From the NCBI GenBank assembly GCA_029879665.1, contig JAOUPW010000118.1:1-6522 (forward strand): 6,522 nucleotides of DNA. Reading direction: 5' to 3'. Position 1 is the first letter of the stretch. Every line of letters starts with the position of its first letter. The translations under genes were made by a program, and so were the position numbers. Source of the stretch: Rhodospirillales bacterium. Its GTDB lineage: Bacteria; Pseudomonadota; Alphaproteobacteria; Rhodospirillales; JAOUPW01. Below the pieces are notes generated by a model. That model was not told the DNA's origin and made no database searches. It was given only the letters and a program-made list of their open reading frames with translations. Shown here piece by piece: positions 1 through 6,405 of the stretch.

Positions 1-7
1 GAAAATT

Positions 8-1027
8 ATGAAAATTTCACGTCGAGTTGTGATCGGTGCGCTGGCCGCTGTTCTGGCATTGAGCGCATACGGCGAAACACCGCAAGCCGCAGAAAAGATC
101 ACTGTCGGCGCGTTGCGCTTTACCTCGCACGCGCCCAGTTTCGTGGCCTTTGAACGGGGCTATTTCAAAGCCAATGGTCTGGAGGTTGAGTTCAAATTCT
201 TTCAGGCCGCCCAGCCCATGGCCGTGGCCATTGCCTCGGGAGATGTTGATTTTGGCATTACCGCCATTTCAGGCGGCCTAATCAATCTCGCCCAAAAAGG
301 CGCGATCAAAGTCATCGGCGGCGCGTTGCAGGAAGAAAAGGGCATCGATGGCCAAATGATCCTGGTGTCCAAGAAAGCCTATGATGAAGGCGTGACCTCG
401 CCGGCGAAATTGAAGGGCCGCACCTACGGCATTACCCAAACCGGTTCGTCTTTCCATTACATGGCGCACAAGATTGCGCAGAAAGAAGGGTTTTCCGGTA
501 AAGAAATCAAGGTCAAGGCGCTGCAAAAAGTAGGCGCGGTTATCGGTGCCTTGAAATCAGGTCAAATCGACGCCTGGTCCATCGTGCCGCATATCGGCAA
601 GGCTTTGGCCAAAAGTCCGGCCATTGTCAGCATCGGCATGGTCGCGGATTACATTCCCGACTATCAGGTGACGACGGTTTTCACCTCCGCCAAAATTGCG
701 GCCAATAAAAAAGATCAGGTGAAAAGGTTCCTGAAAGCCTTCTCGCGCGGGGCGGACGACTTCAACGCCGCCTTGGTTGACATGACCGCCGGCAAACAGG
801 CCGCGGACGATATGGTGAAGTTGATCCATAAATATGTTTATACCGACCGGCCTTACGAAAAAGCGGCGCCTTCGATCCGCAACGGCGCAATGCGTATTAA
901 CAAAAACGCCCGGCTGAACCTGACCAACGTGAAGGATCAGTTGAAGTGGTTTCAGGCCGAAGGTCTGGTGTCCAAGGACATCACCATCGATACGTTGGTC
1001 GATCGAAGCTTCGTCACCACGTACTAG
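8..1027 (+). CDS. ABC transporter periplasmic substrate-binding protein, NitT/TauT (NMT1/SsuA-like) class
   Basis: This 339-residue protein is the solute-capturing part of an ABC importer and acts in the periplasm. The N terminus is an export signal: a basic stretch with an Arg-Arg pair at residues 5-6, a hydrophobic core at about 7-21, and a likely cleavage after the Ala pair at 27-28. The context SRRVVIG is partly Tat-like, but Sec export is equally possible. The mature part shows the family pattern of small-solute binding proteins: SFVAFERGYFKANGLEVEF at 44-62, then the segment ending in SGDVDFGITAISGG at 77-90, then the second-lobe region with GSSFHYMAHKIA at 136-147. Length matches the family (about 320-350). 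Only seven bases precede the ATG, so its promoter and most of its ribosome site lie outside the window. It heads an operon with an ATPase and a permease. The family covers sulfonates, taurine, nitrate, thiamine precursors and others; the ligand cannot be assigned here. Confidence 0.93.
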   Translation: MKISRRVVIGALAAVLALSAYGETPQAAEKITVGALRFTSHAPSFVAFERGYFKANGLEVEFKFFQAAQPMAVAIASGDVDFGITAISGGLINLAQKGAIKVIGGALQEEKGIDGQMILVSKKAYDEGVTSPAKLKGRTYGITQTGSSFHYMAHKIAQKEGFSGKEIKVKALQKVGAVIGALKSGQIDAWSIVPHIGKALAKSPAIVSIGMVADYIPDYQVTTVFTSAKIAANKKDQVKRFLKAFSRGADDFNAALVDMTAGKQAADDMVKLIHKYVYTDRPYEKAAPSIRNGAMRINKNARLNLTNVKDQLKWFQAEGLVSKDITIDTLVDRSFVTTY

Positions 1028-1049
1028 CCGCCTCTCCATTCTTATTCCT

Positions 1050-1073
1050 CCCCCCGTTCATTGCGTGGGGGGG
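1050..1073 (+). other. GC-rich intercistronic stem-loop between binding-protein and ATPase genes
   Basis: Six C at 1050-1055 can pair with six of the seven G at 1067-1073, leaving a loop of about 11 bases. No T-run follows, so it does not look like an intrinsic terminator. In importer operons a stem-loop at this place often protects the upstream binding-protein message from 3' exonucleases, so that more binding protein than ATPase or permease is made. That role is inferred from position and structure only. Confidence 0.4.
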
Positions 1074-1091
1074 CGCAAAACCCAATGGGGT

Positions 1092-1101
1092 GGGGAAGAG
1101 G
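1092..1101 (+). promoter_or_regulatory. Ribosome binding site that fixes the ATPase start
   Basis: The purine stretch GGGGAAGAGG ends four bases before the ATG at 1106. This supports 1106 as the start rather than the in-frame TTG at 1061 or ATG at 1085, whose extra residues (rich in Gly, Trp, Arg) do not resemble the start of this ATPase family. Confidence 0.6.
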
Positions 1102-1105
1102 TTGT

Positions 1106-1876
1106 ATGGATTTAAGTCTTAGCCACGTAACCCATCGTTATGATGGGCTGGAAGTCATTCGCGACATCAGCCTGGATATTCCGCACGGACAGATTGTCTG
1201 CATCATCGGCCCGTCCGGGTGCGGAAAATCGACATTATTGCGCATAACCGGCGGGTTGGAGCAACCGAGCGAAGGGGCGGTGTTGCAAATCGGCGAGCCG
1301 CCGGAAAATTCGCTCAATCCACTTACCTATATTTTTCAGGATTTTGCCTTGTTGCCGTGGCGCACGGTCGAAGGAAACGTCAGTTTGGTTCTGGAAGATC
1401 ATGATCTGGATGCAACGCGCCGCAATGAAATCATCGATAACGTGCTAGGGCGGACGAAACTGTTGGATTTTAAAAGCGTCCTGCCAAGACAGCTTTCCGG
1501 CGGCATGAAACAACGGGTTGCCATTGCCCGGGCCTTGGCGGTCAATCCAGCGGTTCTTCTCATGGATGAACCGCTTTCCGCCCTCGACAGCCAGACCAGT
1601 GAACTGCTGATCGACGACCTTGCCGAATTGTGGACGCGGGAGCCGTTTACCGCCTGCTATGTAACCCACAATCTCGCCGAGGCGGTGCGTTTGGGTCACA
1701 AGGTCGCCGTGTTTTCACGTCGCCCGGGTAAAATCCGCGAGCTCGTGGATATCGATATTCCTTTGCAGGAACGAACCGCAACCCATCCGGCATTGGAAGA
1801 GATGCGCCAGCATCTTTGGAATTTGATGCGGGAAGAAGCGTTGGCGGCGGACCAGGAACTCTCCCATGCCGGATAA
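1106..1876 (+). CDS. ABC transporter ATP-binding protein, NitT/TauT (SsuB/TauB-like) class
   Basis: This 256-residue cytoplasmic ATPase powers the importer by binding and hydrolysing ATP as a dimer under the permease. All nucleotide-site motifs are intact: Walker A GPSGCGKST at 35-43, Q-loop at Gln78 in FQDFALLPWRTV (77-88), signature LSGGMKQR at 130-137, Walker B VLLMDEP at 150-156, D-loop SALD at 158-161 and the switch His at 188. The Q-loop wording with LLPWRTV followed by N-V is typical of nitrate/sulfonate/taurine-type importers. The length is usual for the class. The longer reading from the TTG at 1061 is less likely because of the ribosome site at 1092-1101. The gene sits 78 bases after the binding-protein gene and overlaps the permease gene by 11 bases, which suggests coupled translation. 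No regulatory extension is present at the C terminus. Confidence 0.95.
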   Translation: MDLSLSHVTHRYDGLEVIRDISLDIPHGQIVCIIGPSGCGKSTLLRITGGLEQPSEGAVLQIGEPPENSLNPLTYIFQDFALLPWRTVEGNVSLVLEDHDLDATRRNEIIDNVLGRTKLLDFKSVLPRQLSGGMKQRVAIARALAVNPAVLLMDEPLSALDSQTSELLIDDLAELWTREPFTACYVTHNLAEAVRLGHKVAVFSRRPGKIRELVDIDIPLQERTATHPALEEMRQHLWNLMREEALAADQELSHAG

Positions 1877-2684
1877 AGATTGGCCGGTTGAACGCAAAAA
1901 GGGAAAGCCGGTGGCGTTTCGCGGCGGCGGTTTCGCGCCGAAGCCGCTAGGTATCATCGGTCCGCTTGTGTTTATCGCCTTGATCACGATCTGGGAGTGG
2001 GGGTCCCAGGCAGGCTGGATCAGCCCCCTTGTTTTGCCGGCGCCATCCGAGGCATTTACCGCGTTCAAGGAATTGGCTGTTTCCGGCAATCTCGGTAAAC
2101 ATGTCGGCGCCTCATTGTTGCGTCTTGTGGTCGGCTGGACCTGCGGCACGGTTCTGGGCCTGATCGTCGGTGTTTCCATCGGGTTGTTTTCCCTGGCGCG
2201 GGCCGGCCTGGTGCCGTTGGTTTCGGCCATTTTTCCGATTCCGAAAATCGCGCTTCTGCCGCTGTTCATCATCTGGTTCGGCATTGGCGAGGGATCGAAA
2301 ATCGCAACCATCCTGTTCGGAACTTTTTTCCCCACCGTCATCGCGGTTTATGGCGGCGTCGATAATGTGGACCGCACGCTGATCCGCATGGGGCAGTCCT
2401 TCGGCCTCAGCTGGACATCGATTGTACGCAAGATCATCCTGCCGGGGGCATTGCCGGCCATGTTGTCGGGATCCCGTATTTCCATCTCCATCGCGATCGT
2501 CTTGCTGGTTGCGGCGGAAATGATTGGCGCCGAATATGGGATCGGCGCATATATCCTGTTGGCCGGCAGTTTGATGGCGACCGATCAACTGATCGCCGGC
2601 GTCGCCATGCTTTCGATCCTCGGGCTGATCATCGCCTGGCTGATCGAACGCGCGGAACGCTATCTTCTCAAGTGGCGGACGTGA
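1866..2684 (+). CDS. ABC transporter permease, NitT/TauT (SsuC/TauC-like) class
   Basis: This 272-residue inner-membrane protein forms the substrate channel, probably as a homodimer since no second permease gene is present. After a basic cytoplasmic N terminus (1-27) there are about six hydrophobic segments, near 29-47, 84-108, 114-138, 144-163, 203-220 and 241-260. The family marks are clear: LVLPAPSEAF at 55-64, FPIPKIALLPLFIIWFGIG at 123-141, and the EAA-type coupling loop that contacts the ATPase at about 173-197, with G180 and the I-LPGALP ending at 190-197. An AGGA ribosome site at 1854-1857 lies eight bases before the ATG, inside the end of the ATPase gene. The length is normal. It is the last gene of the operon; the next plus-strand gene begins 383 bases later, after a terminator candidate. 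Confidence 0.94.
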   Translation: MPDKDWPVERKKGKPVAFRGGGFAPKPLGIIGPLVFIALITIWEWGSQAGWISPLVLPAPSEAFTAFKELAVSGNLGKHVGASLLRLVVGWTCGTVLGLIVGVSIGLFSLARAGLVPLVSAIFPIPKIALLPLFIIWFGIGEGSKIATILFGTFFPTVIAVYGGVDNVDRTLIRMGQSFGLSWTSIVRKIILPGALPAMLSGSRISISIAIVLLVAAEMIGAEYGIGAYILLAGSLMATDQLIAGVAMLSILGLIIAWLIERAERYLLKWRT

Positions 2685-2888
2685 AGAAGGATTTCCCGAT
2701 TGGGGTCCTGTGGGCCGTTCCGTTTTCCCCCCGGGCCGGGGCCCTCCAGTTTGCGCAGGGTGCCCATTCATCGAGACCCTCCGCCAGTGTCCCCCGGCGT
2801 GGGGTTGCCATACGCGAATAAAAGGTCGACTTGGCGCGTCGCAGGCCTGGGCCAGGATCCCTCCCTATTGATGAGAGGTCTCCCCCTG

Positions 2889-2958
2889 AAGACGCCGCCA
2901 AAACCCGGGATAGAGGGGTGAAGAGGCAAGGAAGGGATTTTCCCGGGGCGTCTTTTTT
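2889..2958 (+). terminator. Candidate intrinsic terminator with a long loop
   Basis: AAGACGCC at 2889-2896 is perfectly complementary to GGCGTCTT at 2947-2954. A further five pairs are possible between CCGGG 2905-2909 and CCCGG 2942-2946, with bases 2897-2904 bulged. The 3' arm runs into six T at 2953-2958, and another T-run follows at 2963-2967. The loop is unusually long (about 32 bases after the inner helix) and purine-rich, and it contains a small competing hairpin, GGGA/TCCC, at 2934-2944. It lies about 200 bases after the permease stop, so it may end the ABC operon message, a small RNA, or a leader of the next gene. Confidence 0.6.
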
Positions 2959-3000
2959 GCTATTTTTAACGGGCCGGGCCGCGCGGAATTAGAAACTGTT

Positions 3001-3029
3001 TTGTCATGGGCTGGAAGTTTCGAAAATAA
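3001..3029 (+). promoter_or_regulatory. Weak candidate sigma70-type promoter before the membrane aminopropyltransferase-like gene
   Basis: TTGTCA at 3001-3006 matches the -35 consensus in five of six bases. It is followed after 17 bases by AAATAA at 3024-3029, which is a poor -10 element. The position, after the terminator candidate and about 40 bases before the ATG at 3068, is sensible. The weak -10 keeps this tentative. Confidence 0.22.
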
Positions 3030-3067
3030 GCGCGGTTGCCCGCTGAGGTGCTTAAAGCGCTCCCTTC

Positions 3068-5299
3068 ATGGAAATTGGTCATCACGGCGTGTCCGATTCT
3101 GTGGCGTTCGGTTCCCGCCGGTCGGGCATTCTGCTTTCGGTTTATGTATTAGCGATCTTCCTGGGCGCATTGCTCATGTTCTGGTCGGAGATGCTGATCG
3201 GGAAGATCGTGCTGCCTCTACTGGGGGGCACGCCAATGGTGTGGACCACATGCATGGTCTATTTCCAGGCGCTGTTGCTCGCCGGATACGCTTATGCCCA
3301 TTGGACCATGCGGATTGGTCTGCGCCGGCAGATATTTCTTTATCTTGCCGTGATCGCCCTTTCGTTTCCGCTCCTTCCGATCAATGTCGATACGGAGCAC
3401 TTGAAGCTGCTTGACACCGATCCCCGGATTTTGTTGATCGTCAGTCTTTCGCTCGGGATCGGGGTGCCGTTTTTTATTCTTTCCGTTGCCGGGCCCATGC
3501 TACAGGCGTGGTTTGCCCACAGCAGGCATCCCGACGCGGCAAATCCATATTTTCTCTACGCCGCCAGCAATGCCGGCAGCCTGATCGGATTGCTGGGGTT
3601 CCCCGTTCTGGCGGAACCGCAATTGAATCTGATGCAGCAATCCGGGGTGTGGAGCTGGGTATACGCGGCTTTCGCGGGATTGATTTTATTGGCGGCCCTG
3701 ATGGTCCGCGAATCATCGGTTCCCGCCGTTGTTCCCAAGGCTGAAGTTTTCCCCGCCACCCACCCGAGAACGAGTGACCGTGTGCGCTGGACGCTGCTCG
3801 CTTTTGCGCCCTCCAGCCTATTGCTCGGCCTTACTACACTTATTACCACCGACATCGCGGCGGTGCCGTTGATTTGGATGCTGCCGCTGGCGGCATACTT
3901 AATTTCGTTCATGATAGTATTTGCGCGGCGGCCGTTATTTCCGCATTGGGCAGTGCTCATATTGCATCCAATAACGGTTCTGCCGCCTCTGTTCTTCTGG
4001 TATTGGGAGATAAGCGGCCAGACCTATTTGATGTTCGGGCTTCATTTCGTCGCCTTCTTCATGACCGCATTGGTCTGCCATGGAGAATTGGCGCGCCGCC
4101 GGCCGGACCCGCGCCACTTGACGGAATTCTACCTATTTTTGTCCCTGGGCGGAATGCTGGGCGGATTTTTTAATTTGGTTGTCGCTCCCCTTATTTTTTC
4201 CCGGATTCTGGAATATCCCCTGGCCATGGTGCTGGCGCTCGCGCTACGCCCGCTTCCTGAGCAGACGGATCAGAGGAATCGGCGCCTTGATCTTTTTGTT
4301 CCGGTCGGATGGCTGGGAATCCTTCTGGCTGTGCTGGTCTTTCACCGCGAGGAAATCATTCCCCAAGAGGTTGAGGTAATCGTAATTCTCAGCCTGCTGA
4401 TGGGGCAGTTTGCCATTGTCGCGCAAAAGCGGACGGTTCGCTTCTCGCTGATGGCGGGCGGATTGGTGATCGCAAACCTGATTGTTCCGCCCTACGACGA
4501 GAAAACTGTTTTCGCGGAGCGCAACTTTTTCGGCGTGCTGAGGGTGGTCGACGACGAAAGCAACAGCGTGCGTAAAATTTATCACGGGACAACGCTGCAC
4601 GGAGCCCAGCATACCGATAGTCGCCGCCTTTCACCGGTTTCCTATTACTCCGAGGACGGCCCCGTGGGCCAGATATTTGGGATGGTCGAAATAGATCGCG
4701 CGGACGCGGCCGTCGGGGTCGTTGGTTTAGGCGCCGGGTCTATTGCGTGTCACGCGCGGAAAGGGCAGCGGGTGACGTTCTTTGAAATAGACTCCGCCGT
4801 AACGCGCGTGGCCTCCGATCCAAAGTATTTTACTTTTTTCCGGGATTGTCCGGCTAAGGCCGATGTTGTTCTTGGCGATGGCAGGTTAATGCTCGCCAAG
4901 GCGCCGGTTAACAGCCTGAACCTGATTGTCTTTGACGCCTTCAGTTCAGACGCTATTCCGGTTCATTTCTTGACCCGTGAAGCATTCGCACTTTACCGAA
5001 CCAGGTTGAAGGAAGGTGGAATCATGTTATTCCACATCTCAAGCCGCTATCTCGACCTGACGCGGGTGTTGGCGCCGCTCTCCGAAAGCGCGGGGCTTAA
5101 AGCGTATGTGAATAATTATCAGCCGCCTTTAAACGGCATTTCGGAAGAGATCATGGATGCCGATTGGGTCGTGGTCGTTCCACCCGGACCTATTGCCGAA
5201 ATTTTCGACATGGATGAGAAATGGACCCGCCTTAAGGTCGGACCAAACATGCCGGAATGGACGGACTCGTTTTCCAACCTCCTGAGTATAATTCGGTAG
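3068..5299 (+). CDS. Multi-pass membrane protein fused to a spermidine synthase (aminopropyltransferase)-like domain
   Basis: This 743-residue protein has two parts. Residues 20-475 hold about 14-15 hydrophobic segments, beginning near 20-40, 59-76, 88-104, 120-144 and 161-183. The early signature LPLLGGTPMVWTTCMVYFQA (49-68) is typical of fused membrane/spermidine synthase proteins. Residues 480-743 resemble the aminopropyltransferase domain: a strand region with HGAQ at 511-514, the nucleotide loop GLGAG at 553-557, the ribose-binding acid in FFEID at 571-575, GDGR at 603-606, and the loop DAFSSDAIPVHFLT at 623-636 in place of the catalytic loop. Known family members transfer aminopropyl groups from decarboxylated S-adenosylmethionine; a methyltransferase-like role is also possible. 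The acceptor motif of classical spermidine synthases (DE-x-x-YHE) is not seen; SYYSED stands there, so the substrate is uncertain. Length fits the fused family. The ATG at 3068 has no strong ribosome site (GAGG at 3044-3047 is too far), and a GTG at 3089 is an alternative. It appears to be a single-gene unit. Confidence 0.88.
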   Translation: MEIGHHGVSDSVAFGSRRSGILLSVYVLAIFLGALLMFWSEMLIGKIVLPLLGGTPMVWTTCMVYFQALLLAGYAYAHWTMRIGLRRQIFLYLAVIALSFPLLPINVDTEHLKLLDTDPRILLIVSLSLGIGVPFFILSVAGPMLQAWFAHSRHPDAANPYFLYAASNAGSLIGLLGFPVLAEPQLNLMQQSGVWSWVYAAFAGLILLAALMVRESSVPAVVPKAEVFPATHPRTSDRVRWTLLAFAPSSLLLGLTTLITTDIAAVPLIWMLPLAAYLISFMIVFARRPLFPHWAVLILHPITVLPPLFFWYWEISGQTYLMFGLHFVAFFMTALVCHGELARRRPDPRHLTEFYLFLSLGGMLGGFFNLVVAPLIFSRILEYPLAMVLALALRPLPEQTDQRNRRLDLFVPVGWLGILLAVLVFHREEIIPQEVEVIVILSLLMGQFAIVAQKRTVRFSLMAGGLVIANLIVPPYDEKTVFAERNFFGVLRVVDDESNSVRKIYHGTTLHGAQHTDSRRLSPVSYYSEDGPVGQIFGMVEIDRADAAVGVVGLGAGSIACHARKGQRVTFFEIDSAVTRVASDPKYFTFFRDCPAKADVVLGDGRLMLAKAPVNSLNLIVFDAFSSDAIPVHFLTREAFALYRTRLKEGGIMLFHISSRYLDLTRVLAPLSESAGLKAYVNNYQPPLNGISEEIMDADWVVVVPPGPIAEIFDMDEKWTRLKVGPNMPEWTDSFSNLLSIIR

Positions 5300-5325
5300 C
5301 CCTATGCAAGAAGTGACGAACAGGG

Positions 5326-5361
5326 ACAAGAAAATTAATTAGGATGACCGATCGGCCATCC
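5326..5361 (-). terminator. Intrinsic terminator for the decarboxylase-like gene
   Basis: Read on the minus strand, bases 5361-5342 give GGATGGCC, loop GATC, GGTCATCC: an eight-pair stem that includes one G-U pair. It is followed at 5341-5326 by a T-rich tail (TAATTAATTTTCTTGT). It lies 51 bases beyond the stop of the minus-strand gene. On the plus strand the same spot has an A-C mismatch and no T-run after it, so it should act mainly on minus-strand transcription. Confidence 0.65.
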
Positions 5362-5412
5362 CGGGGGATTAAGGCATAAAGGGGATTTCCATGATTTGGG
5401 TCTTGCGCCGCC

Positions 5413-6405
5413 TCAGCCCGGCAACCATTCGCCGCGGCTGCGGGGCTCGAGCATTGCCTCGGTGAAAAAGAATTCCACCGGATGGGCCTGGGAAATCAGC
5501 CCCTGGCTGTGAGAAAATCCGATCAGGGTTTCAAGATTCCTGCGGTTGGCGGGGGTCAGGCCGTTTTCCCACGGGTCGGGACCCATCAGTTCGCGCTGGC
5601 GGTCCCATTCATCCAGGAACCACGCCAGCGGCACCCGGCGCGGGTTGGCCAGGCGCCGGTAGGCCGCCAGCTTGGCCCGTTCACAGGCCTGGGCCAGATT
5701 GCTCGCCACCCACGGGTGCCGTTGCAGGATATCATCGCGAACCACGGTCACATGCATGATGGGGAAGTTCCGGGTGCGTTTGAAATAGGCTTCCTCCTCG
5801 GCGCGGTAATCGGCGAACAACCGTCCGACGCGCGCGTCGCCGCGCAAAATCGGGTCGAGGATTTCCGGATACAGCGCCGCGTCCAACTCGCCCTCGGCCA
5901 GCATGTCGCCCACATGGCGGCCTTCCGGCACGCGGGTGATGGAATAACCGGCGGGTGCCTCGAACGGGAGCTCTTCTTCCTGTTCCGTCCGCCATTGAAG
6001 GGTCGACAGGTCGACGCCGTATTCCCCCGCCAACAGCCCGCGCAGGTAGAGGACGGCGGTCGCCTGCCAGGTCTTGATGCCGACGCGCTTGCCTTGCAAA
6101 TCCTTGGGCGAGGTAATGCCGGCATGGGTGTTGACGAAAATAAAACCGTGACGAAATCGCCGGTGCGGAAAAACCGGGATCGCCGTCAACGGCAGGCCCC
6201 GGTCCTTGGCCATCAGGTAGGACGAAGCGGAAAGCTCGGCGACATCGAATTCCATGCCGCGCAGCATGCGCCAGTGCCGCGAAGACGAATCCATATCCGT
6301 CAGCATGGTAAGTTCGATGCCGTCGGCGGTGACGGTGCCGTCCTTCAATGAACTGACGATTTCATAGTCGCCGGATGCAAACGTCAGGTTGAGTTTCGTG
6401 CCCAT
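5413..6405 (-). CDS. 4,5-dihydroxyphthalate decarboxylase-like protein (periplasmic-binding-protein-type fold)
   Basis: This 330-residue protein matches the family named after 4,5-dihydroxyphthalate decarboxylase, which removes a carboxyl group from 4,5-dihydroxyphthalate to give protocatechuate in the phthalate pathway. Many relatives have unknown substrates. Visible family features are the N-terminal LNLTFASGDYE (5-15), HWRMLRGMEFDVAELSASSY (44-63), the basic stretch FPHRRFRHGFIFVN (79-92), and DLQGKRVGIKTWQATA (102-117). The fold is shared with NMT1/THI5-type binding proteins, but there is no signal peptide, so it should be cytosolic. The ATG at 6405 is chosen because it gives the usual length and family start, with a purine-rich site (AGAGGGGGG, 6424-6416) about ten bases upstream. 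In-frame ATGs at 6432 and 6492 would add residues that look neither conserved nor signal-like. No other phthalate genes are in view. It converges on the membrane protein gene, with stops 113 bases apart. Confidence 0.85.
   Translation of the reverse strand: MGTKLNLTFASGDYEIVSSLKDGTVTADGIELTMLTDMDSSSRHWRMLRGMEFDVAELSASSYLMAKDRGLPLTAIPVFPHRRFRHGFIFVNTHAGITSPKDLQGKRVGIKTWQATAVLYLRGLLAGEYGVDLSTLQWRTEQEEELPFEAPAGYSITRVPEGRHVGDMLAEGELDAALYPEILDPILRGDARVGRLFADYRAEEEAYFKRTRNFPIMHVTVVRDDILQRHPWVASNLAQACERAKLAAYRRLANPRRVPLAWFLDEWDRQRELMGPDPWENGLTPANRRNLETLIGFSHSQGLISQAHPVEFFFTEAMLEPRSRGEWLPG

Larger units (their letters stand above)
2685..3067 (+). other. Gene-free intergenic region rich in inverted repeats; possible structured RNA or leader
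   Basis: No reading frame here looks like a real protein; translations in both directions are rich in Pro, Gly and Arg and have no family resemblance. Several inverted repeats lie in order. CCCT 2742-2745 pairs with AGGG 2757-2760. GAGACCCTC 2773-2781 pairs with 2873-2882 (nine pairs, A2876 bulged). Inside that helix are CGCC 2782-2785 with GGCG 2796-2799, ACGCG 2812-2816 with CGCGT 2835-2839, and CCTG 2846-2849 with CAGG 2853-2856. A terminator candidate follows at 2889-2958. This could be a branched RNA of about 200-270 bases. No known RNA family (6S, SRP, RNase P, tmRNA, cobalamin riboswitch) was recognised. High GC makes some pairing expected by chance, so the fold is tentative. Confidence 0.4.

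Noticed and set aside
557..1039. Open frame on the minus strand across the binding-protein gene
   Set aside because: It lies opposite well-conserved binding-protein sequence and has no recognisable protein features.
1061..1105. N-terminal extension of the ATPase from a TTG start
   Set aside because: The extra 15 residues are not family-like, and they cover the ribosome site that serves the ATG at 1106.
2112..2771. Open frame of 219 codons on the minus strand opposite the permease gene
   Set aside because: The translation is a low-complexity mix of Gln, Asp, Arg and Gly, as expected from the complement of a membrane-protein gene.
2700..2921. Small open frame in the intergenic region (also one on the minus strand, 2668-2901)
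   Set aside because: Both translations are Pro/Gly/Arg-rich with no signal, membrane or domain pattern and no convincing ribosome site; they overlap the inverted repeats and the terminator arm.
2740..2960. 6S RNA, SRP RNA or a cobalamin riboswitch
   Set aside because: The known conserved stretches (for example the GGAAG-CAGC loop of SRP RNA or the GCCACTG element of cobalamin riboswitches) are absent, and the pairing pattern does not clearly match 6S RNA.
5302..5330. Plus-strand hairpin CCCT/AGGG after the membrane protein gene
   Set aside because: Only four pairs, a loop of about 18 bases and no T-run; too weak to call a terminator.
5482..6351. Long open frame (289 codons) on the plus strand opposite the decarboxylase-like gene
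   Set aside because: It is a frame shadow: high third-position GC of the real minus-strand gene removes stops. The translation shows no family pattern, while the minus-strand protein has clear homology.
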